A stretch of DNA of 58,202 bases from the IMG/VR virus record IMGVR_UViG_3300021961_000114, positions 1-58,202 of that record; one strand, given 5' to 3'. This document shows, in pieces, positions 43,746 to 53,900 of the stretch. The notes under the pieces are model-generated. The model saw nothing but the letters and a program-made list of their open reading frames with translations, made no database searches and was not told the origin of the DNA. The position numbers were made by a program, and so were the translations under genes. This DNA comes from a virus. How positions within the stretch are numbered: position 1 is the first letter of the stretch; the number at the start of each line of letters is the position of its first letter.

Positions 43746-45707
43746 ATGGAAGAGAAACTAGTAGACATTTTAGGATTCTTACAACCCGACTCTGGTAACA
43801 ACTGGAGTAAAGGTCTGTATCTCAATGGTAATGCGAAAATAATTTATGCATTTGAAGACATTGTGCCTTTTGTAGGTGGAGGGTTTGGATTTTTTGACGG
43901 AGATGATGAGTTTGGTAATTCGGATAAAGGTTACACGTATCCAGAGTTATACAAGTATTTGAATGATCGAAAGTTGTTACCTGATGTTCCAGACAAAAAC
44001 AATCTACCTCCAGTAATAGTTGGTTATGCTGGTCCCAAAACACCACATCAAAACATTATTGTCAATATAAATCAACGCCCGATTTTTAGAGAAATTTATT
44101 ATTCAAAATGGCCATGTTTGAAAGATCTGGAAACATCAAGACTTGATACATTTTTATTAACAGTTCATGATTACATACAACGTTATGAAACTTCTTTGTT
44201 ACGAGGAGATGTTTCATATGTAGAAAAAACCAAAACCCAACAAAAAGCACATCTTGCGTCTGTGATTGAAGATGCCATAGATAATGTTAAATCTGGTAAG
44301 TGGGATAAAAATAAAATACCAGCATGTTTCCTTCCAGACCCAGATCCAGCCTTGGTTGGTCCTCCATCTCAAACCATCTATGGAACAATAAATAAAGCAC
44401 CTAGTGTTGATAATCCCAACTTAAAGTTGCCATCATCCACACCAAAACAATTGGACCCATCAAAAGCTTTGACCGAGGTGGATAAAAAAGAGGATGACAT
44501 AGACAAAATGTTGGACAAGAACAGTGCCGACCTTGACAAAATGATGTCGGATTCTGCCAATGAAACTCCAACATCTTCAATATCAGATCCTAATGCTGTA
44601 ACTACCCGCACTGTTACTTCTACCAACACAGTCACATCCAAGGAAACTGTGACTGGTGGTGGTGTGACTGTAAGAACAAGTTTCGCATCAGACGATCCTA
44701 GATCAAGGATGACATCGGCTGAGTTGGATGCTCTTCCAAATGGTGCCGGTCAAAGTGAGTTTAAGATACCAGGCAAAGATTCTGTAACTACCACCACAGA
44801 TTCAATATCATCTACAGTTAGTCAAGTCAAGACTCCAACTGGAACTGATGTCGTATCTAAGTTGAACGTTGATAGTAAGATAAAAGTAGAGACTCCAAAA
44901 GTTCCAACTGTAGAAAAACCAAAGTTTGTCAAAGATGGTCTCGGAGAGAATTGGAGTCCAGATAAATACAGACCTGAAACTATCGCTGGTAACACTAAGT
45001 TTGTTGATCCAGCTACGGGTAATATTGGTTCAACTGAGAAGATTGCTGCTGTAGATAAACTAAAGAGTGCAATACCAGATGTTCCTAAACCAAACCTACC
45101 AGATTTACCAGCTAATCCCGTTCCTACAAACATAACCAATGCTGATGCGGCATTGACCAACTTATCAAATGGTAATGTTGGATCTTTGAGTCCAAACAAC
45201 GCCATAACTCCTCCAAACACACTGGTTAAAGCGGCAACCGGAGGGTTGGTTGGTGGCGGTCTTGGTGCTGGAGTTGGCGCATTGGCTGGTGGAGGTCAAG
45301 GTGCGTTGATTGGAGGACTATCTGGGGCTGCTTTAGGTGGTGGCATAGCTTTGGGTGGTGTGGGTGGTGGAACACTCGCAGGAGCTGGTTTAGGAGGCGG
45401 AATAGGTGCTTTGGCTGGAGGTGGTAAGGGTGCTTTGATTGGAGCTGCTGCAGGTGGAGCACTTGGTGCTGCGGCTGCTAAACTAGCTTTAGTCAAAAAA
45501 GGTATGCCTAAACCAAAAATACCAAAACCACCGTCTGCACCACGTATCAAAAAGGTCAAAATAAAGGCTCCTTCCAATACAAAGGGAGCAGAAGATCTGT
45601 TAAATTTACAAAAATCCAAATTGGAAGCGGCTAAAAACCAAGCTAATTCTCAAATAACATCTAATGTCAATATGAATCAGTTGAACTCATTGGGAGGGTT
45701 GGCATAA
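43746..45707 (+). CDS. Structural protein with Gly-zipper region, 653 aa
   Basis: N-terminal alpha/beta domain (about 1-190; DILGFLQPDSGNNWSKGLYL...), a long disordered Ser/Thr/Pro linker (about 190-490), then Gly/Ala repeats (GALAGGGQGALIGGLSGAAL and GGGIGALAGGGKGALIGAAA, about 500-585), a glycine-zipper pattern able to insert in membranes, and a helical end. Between spike-like and wedge genes, so probably a tail-tip or ejected protein that contacts the host membrane (inference). Confidence 0.6.
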   Translation: MEEKLVDILGFLQPDSGNNWSKGLYLNGNAKIIYAFEDIVPFVGGGFGFFDGDDEFGNSDKGYTYPELYKYLNDRKLLPDVPDKNNLPPVIVGYAGPKTPHQNIIVNINQRPIFREIYYSKWPCLKDLETSRLDTFLLTVHDYIQRYETSLLRGDVSYVEKTKTQQKAHLASVIEDAIDNVKSGKWDKNKIPACFLPDPDPALVGPPSQTIYGTINKAPSVDNPNLKLPSSTPKQLDPSKALTEVDKKEDDIDKMLDKNSADLDKMMSDSANETPTSSISDPNAVTTRTVTSTNTVTSKETVTGGGVTVRTSFASDDPRSRMTSAELDALPNGAGQSEFKIPGKDSVTTTTDSISSTVSQVKTPTGTDVVSKLNVDSKIKVETPKVPTVEKPKFVKDGLGENWSPDKYRPETIAGNTKFVDPATGNIGSTEKIAAVDKLKSAIPDVPKPNLPDLPANPVPTNITNADAALTNLSNGNVGSLSPNNAITPPNTLVKAATGGLVGGGLGAGVGALAGGGQGALIGGLSGAALGGGIALGGVGGGTLAGAGLGGGIGALAGGGKGALIGAAAGGALGAAAAKLALVKKGMPKPKIPKPPSAPRIKKVKIKAPSNTKGAEDLLNLQKSKLEAAKNQANSQITSNVNMNQLNSLGGLA

Positions 45708-45763
45708 TATTACCATAAAAGATAAATTTTGTAAAATACCAAACAAGTTAATAATTATATAAT

Positions 45764-46201
45764 ATGAAACTAGATACTCTTAAAGAATACATTCGTCAAG
45801 AAGTAAGAAATGCTGTCAGAGAAGAAGTAAAAAACTGCTTGTTGGAAGCATTTTCTAAAGAATCAATTTCAAGATCAGATTCGTCACCATCATTTTCATC
45901 TTTGGTGAGTGAATCGGTTACAGAACAACATGTGGAGCAATCACAAAACAAAAAGAAGTTTGTCAAATACACTAGCAATCCAGTATTGAATCAAATATTG
46001 AATGAAACAACTGGTGGTGTGCCTCAAGAAGGTGGTTTGGCAAGTATCATGGGTGGTGGCGAACCAAGTGTTGTTGACAAGTTGACTGAATCTGTGACTG
46101 AACATGCTGCAGAACCAGTAAAAGCCGTTGCTCAAGCAGTTACCAGAGATTATAGATCACTACTGAAAGCTGTTGATAAAAAGCGTGGCGAAAAGAAATA
46201 A
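45764..46201 (+). CDS. Structural protein, 145 aa
   Basis: Starts with an amphipathic helix KLDTLKEYIRQEVRNAVREE, then a Ser-rich linker and KYTSNPVLNQILNETTGGVP, a phrase common to a small family of virion-operon proteins in marine T4-like phages. Lies just before gp25. Could be a baseplate connector or assembly factor. Confidence 0.65.
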   Translation: MKLDTLKEYIRQEVRNAVREEVKNCLLEAFSKESISRSDSSPSFSSLVSESVTEQHVEQSQNKKKFVKYTSNPVLNQILNETTGGVPQEGGLASIMGGGEPSVVDKLTESVTEHAAEPVKAVAQAVTRDYRSLLKAVDKKRGEKK

Positions 46202-46207
46202 CAATAT

Positions 46208-46609
46208 ATGGCTAAACAGATACTTGGACTTAAGTTACCGTTGAGATTGGGTCAAGATGGATATTTTGAAACCAATACTGCTACTATTGATCAAGTATCT
46301 TCAAACATAAGAAACTTGTTGTTGACCAAACCAGGCGAAAGACGATTCAACAATGAGTTTGGATCTGGATTGTATTACCTATTATTTCAACAAAATGAAG
46401 TGGAGGTCAATCCAGGTATTATTGTTGATGTTGTTCAACGTGATATCAACAAATTTTTGAATGGTGTGATCGTTAACGATGTGAAGGTAAAAATAGCATC
46501 CACTCAAAACGAAAATACTGATGCAAATACGATATTTATAAGTGTGGTGTTCACTTATAACAAGATCACTTCTACTACTGAGGTGGAACTTACTAATAAC
46601 AGAATCTAA
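46208..46609 (+). CDS. Baseplate wedge subunit, gp25-like
   Basis: 133 residues, the usual size. LLTKPGERRFNNEFGSGLYYLLF (about 38-60) is the conserved gp25/GpW core containing the E-P/G-R region that inserts at the sheath-initiating site of contractile tails. The stop shares one base with the next start (TAATG). Part of a gp25-gp6 pair, the standard arrangement. Confidence 0.92.
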   Translation: MAKQILGLKLPLRLGQDGYFETNTATIDQVSSNIRNLLLTKPGERRFNNEFGSGLYYLLFQQNEVEVNPGIIVDVVQRDINKFLNGVIVNDVKVKIASTQNENTDANTIFISVVFTYNKITSTTEVELTNNRI

Positions 46610-48606
46610 TGGCACAAATAATTAACAAGACTTTTAGAGCAAATACTAAAGACGTAAATTACGTTAATAGAGATTTTGCATCTTTGAAGCAACAATTGAT
46701 CGATTTCACTAAGCAATACTACCCACAAAGTTATAGAGATTTTAGTGAGAGTTCGCCTGGTCAAATTTTCATTGAACAAGCCGCATATGTTGGTGACATA
46801 TTATCATATTATACCGATCAACAGTTCAAGGAAAGTTTTATTCAGTTTGCCACGGATAGAAGAAATTTGATCAACCAAGCTAGATATTTGGGATACAAAC
46901 CAAAGGTCACATCGGCAGCTGCAACTGATCTTGAACTGTTTCAACTAGTTCCAGCCAAAAGAGTGGGCGAGATAGACGGTGAATATGTTCCAGATGACAC
47001 CTATTGTTTGATATTGAAACCATTCACACAATTGTCCAGTGTTTCTGGAGTTCCATTCTTGATTGAAGAAAGTGTAGACTTTAGTCAAGACACGGTATTT
47101 TCACCAAGAGAAGTGTCTGTGTATAACCGTGATGAAACTGGAGCACCACTATTTTACTTGATCAAAAAGACTGCAAAAGCATATGCAGGTAAACTTGTAG
47201 TCAAACAAGTAAGTGTAGGAACCGCAACACCATTTTTAGAAATTAAATTGGACGCTACTGATGTATTGAAAGTAGCAAGTATAGTTGATAGTAACAATAA
47301 CAATTACTATGAAGTTCAATATCTAGCACAAGAAACAATACCAATTTCTGTTGACAACGTTCCATTAACAAATCAAACCTTGTCGAAGTATAGAGGTGAA
47401 ACGCCTAAGTTGTTAAAGTATCTTAGAACCGAGAATCGTTTCATTACTACAATTGATGAAAACAATTCAACACACATTCAGTTTGGTGCAAACACTGAAA
47501 ACTTCGATAACACTGTGATCATACCAAATCCTTCAAACGTGGGTGTGGGTTTGTCTAATTTAGATAATCTTAACATCAGTTTGGACGGAACAAACGTGTT
47601 GAAGAGCAATTCGTATGGTGTATCTCCATCGAACACAATATTGACCATCACTTATATTGTTGGTGGCGGTGTAAATTCTAACGTCAACTCTGGAGAAATC
47701 AATACAATTAGTGCGGTCGGATTGATGAATGATATTACTGGATTAACAGATAGTCAAGTTACATTGTTCAATAATATCAAGAACTCTTTGAGAGTAAACA
47801 ACCCACTTGCAGCAACTGGTGGAGATGGTCCAGAAACCGACGAAGAAATACGTCAAAATGCGATTGCAAATTTTTCATCTCAAAATCGTATCGTGACTGA
47901 GGAGGACATACTTCTTCGTGTATACGCAATGAGTCCACAATTTGGTAGTATAGCTAAAGCGTTCGTTCAATCAAATGCTACTAGACAAATTGCATATACT
48001 GGATTGATCAGTGGTGTTATCACAGGTTCAGCTGCTCAAAATGAGTTGTTGAATTTGAACCCATTGAATCCGCTTGATCGTAGAAAGTTTTTGGAGTCAA
48101 ACAATCCATTCACAAACAACTTGTATATTCTAGGATACAACAGTGATAAGAAACTCACTCCATGTAACGAAGCAACACTTTTGAATTTGAAGAACTACTT
48201 GAGTCAATACAAGATTTTGACTGATAGATTCAATGTGATTGACGGATACATTATCAATATCGGCGTTGAATTCAAGATCACAGTCTTTGCTGGTTTCAAC
48301 AAACGTGATGTGTTGAATGAATGTATTGCATCTGTTCAAGCATTTTTCAATATTGACAACTGGGGATTCAATCAACCAATCAATCTAAGTCAATTAACCT
48401 TTGAAATAATGAAAAACGAAGGTGTTCAATCTGTGACCGAAGTTACAATCAAAAATTTGACTTATGATACTGATGGAGTTCAATATTCGCCTATAGCTTA
48501 TAATATTGATATTGCTACACAGAACAATATCGTATATCCATCAAAAGACCCTTCAATATTTGAAGTCAAGTTTCCAGATACCGACATTAAAGGATTAGTG
48601 GTATAA
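46609..48606 (+). CDS. Baseplate wedge subunit, gp6-like (baseplate J)
   Basis: 665 residues. NYVNRDFASLKQQLIDFTKQ and PGQIFIEQAAYVGDILSYYTDQQFKESF at the N-terminus are typical of T4 gp6, and a baseplate-J-like domain follows in the centre (GDGPETDEEIRQNAIANFSSQNRIVTEEDI near 404-433). gp6 dimers form the inner ring that joins wedges around the hub. Directly follows gp25. Confidence 0.92.
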   Translation: MAQIINKTFRANTKDVNYVNRDFASLKQQLIDFTKQYYPQSYRDFSESSPGQIFIEQAAYVGDILSYYTDQQFKESFIQFATDRRNLINQARYLGYKPKVTSAAATDLELFQLVPAKRVGEIDGEYVPDDTYCLILKPFTQLSSVSGVPFLIEESVDFSQDTVFSPREVSVYNRDETGAPLFYLIKKTAKAYAGKLVVKQVSVGTATPFLEIKLDATDVLKVASIVDSNNNNYYEVQYLAQETIPISVDNVPLTNQTLSKYRGETPKLLKYLRTENRFITTIDENNSTHIQFGANTENFDNTVIIPNPSNVGVGLSNLDNLNISLDGTNVLKSNSYGVSPSNTILTITYIVGGGVNSNVNSGEINTISAVGLMNDITGLTDSQVTLFNNIKNSLRVNNPLAATGGDGPETDEEIRQNAIANFSSQNRIVTEEDILLRVYAMSPQFGSIAKAFVQSNATRQIAYTGLISGVITGSAAQNELLNLNPLNPLDRRKFLESNNPFTNNLYILGYNSDKKLTPCNEATLLNLKNYLSQYKILTDRFNVIDGYIINIGVEFKITVFAGFNKRDVLNECIASVQAFFNIDNWGFNQPINLSQLTFEIMKNEGVQSVTEVTIKNLTYDTDGVQYSPIAYNIDIATQNNIVYPSKDPSIFEVKFPDTDIKGLVV

Positions 48607-48607
48607 T

Positions 48608-50473
48608 ATGCACACATTTATTTATCCGTCTCAAGACACCTACATCAATAACGCCAAAGTTTACAAAAACAAAAACTTTGGTATAGACGAAATTTTGGAG
48701 GTGTATGCTAGCAACGATGGTAACAAGTTGGTATACACAGATCCAATTTGGAGAACTCCTCCACAAAACAGTTCGTCATATGGTAACGAAGGTTGGTTGG
48801 CATACACAACATCTAGTTTCTATGTTTACTCTGGAAGTCTTTGGAGAGAATACCCACTCGCAACATCTGTGGTCGAATCTGCGATTGCAATTGCTTCGTT
48901 CAACGGTGTATTCTCAAATATAAACGTTAGTCCATTTGTTTCACTATATGTGTCTGGTTCATCGGATTTTGCTTCTGGTTCGTTTAGTGGTAGCTATAAC
49001 TTCTTGAGCAATGTAACCGTGAATGGTCAAATTTCAACGGGAAGTTTCAGTGGAACTGTTTACAGTGGATCGTCATTTACAAACCTAGATGTCAATGGTG
49101 TAACCTACACAACTTCACCACTAACACAGTCATTAATTGGTAGTGGTAGTATTGGTGGATTCTCAGGAAAACTATTTGGAACATCTTGCACTGGACCTGG
49201 ACCACTTTGCATTCAAAATGGAACATTCGATGGTAGTGTAACTGGTTCTCAATTTGTTGGAATTATATCTACTGAAACGTCTAGCACCAGTTACTATTTG
49301 GATGTTGAAAATTTCCAAGGATATTTCCGTGGTTATTACAGTGGTTCTATAACTCCTCCAACATCTGTATACTATTTGTTGAGACCTGAGTTTTCAAGAA
49401 CTGTGGTTCAGTTTGACATTACCAACATCAGTGCTTCTATAGCAAACAATGAGTTGTCTAGTTCAAACATAAAGTTCACTTTGAATTTGACTGCTTGTGG
49501 ACAAAGAAATCTACCACTCAACTACACAATTTATGCTTACCCAGTAAGTCAAAGTTGGGACAATGGTAATGGTAGATGGGCGGATGGTGGAACCACAATG
49601 GGTGCAAGTTGGAATTTTAGAGATTACTCTGGAAGCAATGCTTGGTATGTGCCGTTTACTGGTTCTTACCAACAAATCGATTACTTGTTGACATCTTCTT
49701 ATAAGACCGCCAGCTTTGAAAATGGTGGAGGAACTTGGTATTATGATGTTCCGTCTACATATAGTGATGTAAACTTCTGGTTCTGTTCATCGTCTGCATT
49801 CCCATCATTGAGTGGTTCAAGTTTGATTTGCAGTCAATCATATACTCTCGGTCAACAAGGCGACATAACCATGGATGTCACCAACATAGTTCGTTCTTGG
49901 ATTTGTGGATGTATTCCAAACAACGGAATCATACTGTTGTCTTCGTTGGAGTTGACTGTTCCACCGGTTGGTAAGACCAATGGATTGTTACAGTTCTTCA
50001 GTAAAGAAACCAATACAATCTATAGTCCATACATCGATGTTGCTTGGGATGATACTACATTCAATACGGGTAGTTTAGCACCTGTGACTGGTTCTATTGA
50101 GAACTTAATTACTCTACAACAGTTAAAAGACACGTATAAGGCTGGTAGTTTACCAAAAGTATTTGTGTTCGCAAGAGATCAATACCCTCTCAAGAACTTC
50201 CAAAAAGCATATCAACAACCTGTGATGGTAACACCTAAATACCTACCTACTTCATCATATTATCAAATAACTGATGCTGAGTCTGGTCAGGTTTTTGTAG
50301 ACTTTGACGAATATTCTAAACTCAGCTGTGACCCTAACCAAGGAAATTATTTTAAGTTTGATACCACTGGATTGCCACAAGAAAGATATTTCAAGATATT
50401 TATAAAGGCGGAGTATCCAGATGGAACGGTGGACATTGTGGACACCGACAAGGTATTCCAAATTGTAAGATAA
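48608..50473 (+). CDS. Baseplate-associated protein with DNRLRE-like domain, 621 aa
   Basis: Begins HTFIYPSQDTYINNAKVYKNKNFGIDEILEV, the characteristic start of DNRLRE-like beta sandwich domains (sequence D-x-Y-I...N-x-G). Ser/Gly-rich strands follow (SGSFSGSYNFLSN), then FSRTVVQFDITNI and ITMDVTNIVRSWI, second halves of the same sandwich type, found in wall- or glycan-binding proteins. Sits between gp6 and the 1503-aa protein, so likely a peripheral baseplate protein or side adhesin. Confidence 0.62.
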   Translation: MHTFIYPSQDTYINNAKVYKNKNFGIDEILEVYASNDGNKLVYTDPIWRTPPQNSSSYGNEGWLAYTTSSFYVYSGSLWREYPLATSVVESAIAIASFNGVFSNINVSPFVSLYVSGSSDFASGSFSGSYNFLSNVTVNGQISTGSFSGTVYSGSSFTNLDVNGVTYTTSPLTQSLIGSGSIGGFSGKLFGTSCTGPGPLCIQNGTFDGSVTGSQFVGIISTETSSTSYYLDVENFQGYFRGYYSGSITPPTSVYYLLRPEFSRTVVQFDITNISASIANNELSSSNIKFTLNLTACGQRNLPLNYTIYAYPVSQSWDNGNGRWADGGTTMGASWNFRDYSGSNAWYVPFTGSYQQIDYLLTSSYKTASFENGGGTWYYDVPSTYSDVNFWFCSSSAFPSLSGSSLICSQSYTLGQQGDITMDVTNIVRSWICGCIPNNGIILLSSLELTVPPVGKTNGLLQFFSKETNTIYSPYIDVAWDDTTFNTGSLAPVTGSIENLITLQQLKDTYKAGSLPKVFVFARDQYPLKNFQKAYQQPVMVTPKYLPTSSYYQITDAESGQVFVDFDEYSKLSCDPNQGNYFKFDTTGLPQERYFKIFIKAEYPDGTVDIVDTDKVFQIVR

Positions 50474-50474
50474 T

Positions 50475-50951
50475 ATGGCTGATATAGTAGTAGAATATAC
50501 AGTAGGTCTTAAACAGTTACAGACTTTTAAGGATCTTGGTCAGTTTCCGAACAACATTGATTCATTCGGAAACTTTCAACTCATTTATAATGATAATAAG
50601 ACCGACGAAGGTAAGTTTTACTATACAGATATCACATTAAAAACACTAGAATACAATCCAGACAAAGTTTTGGATACCAATTCGATTGGGTTTAATGAAT
50701 TGCAAACTACTCAACAAGAGCAAGCACAAGATATCAATACTATTTTACAACAATATAATGAAGCCATTGCCGAAAACAGAATTCTCAATGAGACTGTGAA
50801 CTCTTTGGTTGAAAAGTATGAACTCAACGATGATAAACAAGTCATAGCAGCAATGAAGACCGAAATTATCGATCTAAGAATCAAGTTGGGTCAAGGAAAT
50901 GTTCCATCTGACTTCAGTGACGACTTTCCATTTTTACCATTAACATCATAA
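50475..50951 (+). CDS. Hypothetical tail-operon protein, 158 aa
   Basis: N-terminal beta part (IVVEYTVGLKQLQTFKDLGQ...), then a coiled coil (about 70-140: EQAQDINTILQQYNEAIAEN). Ends FSDDFPFLPLTS. One base from the upstream gene and one from the downstream gene. Unknown; probably a small baseplate subunit. Confidence 0.65.
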   Translation: MADIVVEYTVGLKQLQTFKDLGQFPNNIDSFGNFQLIYNDNKTDEGKFYYTDITLKTLEYNPDKVLDTNSIGFNELQTTQQEQAQDINTILQQYNEAIAENRILNETVNSLVEKYELNDDKQVIAAMKTEIIDLRIKLGQGNVPSDFSDDFPFLPLTS

Positions 50952-50952
50952 T

Positions 50953-53900
50953 ATGCCATATAGTTATCTAAATTTTGATGAGACGACGTTAAACACTGGA
51001 ATAGCTAGTGGTTCATATTTTACCCCAGATCTACAAGAACTGTATGAACAAAAGTATCTGGACCGTGAACGTTTCTTTGGAACGTCAGACAGTGACATCA
51101 TTGAATTCAGTCTTTACAACAGTTCTCAAGAAAGTATTGCTTTCAATAGAGTTGTTCCAACCGTGTCTTATTCGGTGGTCCAAGGTTCGTATCGTGATAT
51201 CAACAACAAGTTGACATATTACAACTTTGCGCAACCTTTTACAAACTACGCAAAGTTCAATAATGACATCTTGATTGATACCCAAGACGTTCTTAGACAG
51301 ACACAAGTTGCGCCTGGTTTGTATTATGTTCTCTACAACTTTGTTAGAAACGTTGCTGGTAACAACCAAAACAGACTTGTAATCAAGGAAATTTCTCCAA
51401 GTAGAACTGAATTGCGTTTATCGTTTGCATTCAATACCACATTGACCCCACAGAATGCACTGGATGCTATAAAGGTGTCAGCATTTGCTGATAAGAAGTA
51501 TTTGTTCCTACAGATATCTTCGTTCATCAACCAAATTGTTGACAACAATCCAATCTCAGAGACGTTTGTTCGCAATTCTGTCAACTACAATTACAATGCA
51601 ATTGCTCAAAGTTTGGGTCTTCAAAATGCGGCTGAACTTCAAGAGTTTATTATTCAGACCTATGTTGGTTTTGATAAAGTAATTACACTTTCGGCTAACG
51701 ATGAGTCGATTCAACAAGCTTCAAAGTTCATTGGTATTGATGACCAAATCAAGAACTTTACATACACATACAATTCAACCGAGTTTAGTGCTGACGAAAT
51801 CTTGTTGGCATTCAAGACGATTGTAACCAAAGTTTCTCAAGATAGAATTCTACAAAAGACATCGATCAACCAAATACAATTGCAGGGTATATTGGACTTG
51901 TTTGTCAAGATTATCTACACCGACTGGTTGGAAACTCAAACAACTTTGCTTTTGACCGAGTATGCTAACAAGTATTTTGGTCTATACAAAAATGCATTGA
52001 ATTTTGACAATGGTAATTTGGTTCAAATTTTGACTCACACAAATTACTTCAACCCAATTGATGGTCGTGTAAATGTTCAAGTCAAGTTGTCTGATCCGTT
52101 GCCTTTGGAATATGATATCAGAACCACATGTTGGATTTCTAATATTTCAATTGCTCCTATTTACTTCAAGGTAAATCTATTTGCGGAGGCTGTAAAACGC
52201 AACGTATCTCTAAACGGTGTTAATTTTACGGTTAACGTAGATACTGCTGACCCTATCAATCAAAAGTATTCTGACCACGATGTAAATACACTATTTGAAG
52301 CACAGTCAAGACTAAAACAAAGAATCAATGATTTGTTGATTGATTATGATAACTTTGCAAACTTCATAGTTTACTCATCAGCTGAACTCAGAACCAAGAT
52401 TGCCAAGAACAAGATTTCTGATTACAACAAGTTAGAAACTCAGAAGGTTCAAGTTCATACAGCAGCTAGTTCTTCAGCATTGACTATACGTGCTACATAT
52501 GAAACAGATATAGATCGTATTACTCAATCTCAAATTGACATACTAAACTCTCTTGATGAGTATGAGTCATATTTGTTCTTCAATACTTCTAGCATCGATG
52601 ATAAGATTGAAGATGGTATTTCATATGACCAAAACAATGTAGACAGTTTACTAAATCAACTACCAGAATATATTCGTGAAGACAGTCAGTCTGTTGATTA
52701 TTTGAAGTTCACTTCGATGGTGGGTCATTTCTTTGATAACATTTTGGTCTACATCAAAAAGTTTCCAAAGACATATCCTCTCGGAATATCTGAACTCAGT
52801 GATTATCCAAAGAACTTCTTGGATGAGTTATTGAATTCGTTCAGCTGGAATACAAACAACTTCAAGTTTCAAAACAGTGGTATTTCTCAATACTTGTTCG
52901 ATAACACTGAGATATCTAGTTCACTATCAAGTTCTTATTTTGACTACGGTAAGAAGATCTTAAATAGATTTGCTAACAACCTTCCTTATATCTACAAGAC
53001 AAAAGGAACTTCAACATCATTGGATTTGATCAGATCATTGTTTGGTATACCTTCTGAGTTGATTCAACTTCGTGAATATGGAAGCACAGATGTAAATGTA
53101 AATCGTCAAAATTATTATGACTTTGAAGATATCATTTATTTGACCAGAATCAAAGATGGTAGATACATAAAGTTTGATTATACAGACCCAGAATATGTTT
53201 CTGTGGTAGGTGATCCTTTATATTACAGTGGATCTCAGGCAAACACATATACATCTTCAAGATCACAAACAGAAGAGTTTCGTGGATATGATACTTTTGA
53301 AGCTTCGTTTAGATTCAAATCAAAAGACTACAATTTCAACGATAAGATTCCTATTGTAAGAAAGATCAGAAACAACAAAATTGACTGGGAAGTTTATATA
53401 AGAAAGACACAACAAGCTGAGTCCGGTGTGTTGATTTATGATCTACATCCAACTGAATCGAATACCACATCAAGTATCAAGTTGGATGAACTGCCATATT
53501 TGAATGGCAACATATTCACACTCATGATATCCCGTGATATTAAAGCTGATTATGAATATGATAGTATCACACCAGAACAAAACACGGACACAAACACTTA
53601 TGGTAGTATTACCGTGTTTACATCATCACTCACATCATCAGCAGCTGAAAAGTATGTTCCCAACACATATACATTCGCAGTCAATCAGTATGATGGTTCG
53701 TTGAAGAATTTCAGTAGTATAAAGACCAAGGTAATTAACTACAATCAAAACAATTATTTCTCAAGTGGTAGCTATTATGTTGGTAATTACAATACCACAT
53801 ACAACAACAATATTGAGTTTGATGGAAACATCGATAAGATAAAGGTTTTCCGTGATCCATTGAGTTTGTCTGACTTTGATGAACATAGTTACAATCTCGA

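Noticed and set aside
45226-45619. Minus frames rich in Pro/Ala or His/Leu
   Set aside because: Complement of the Gly/Ala zipper region of the 653-aa protein.
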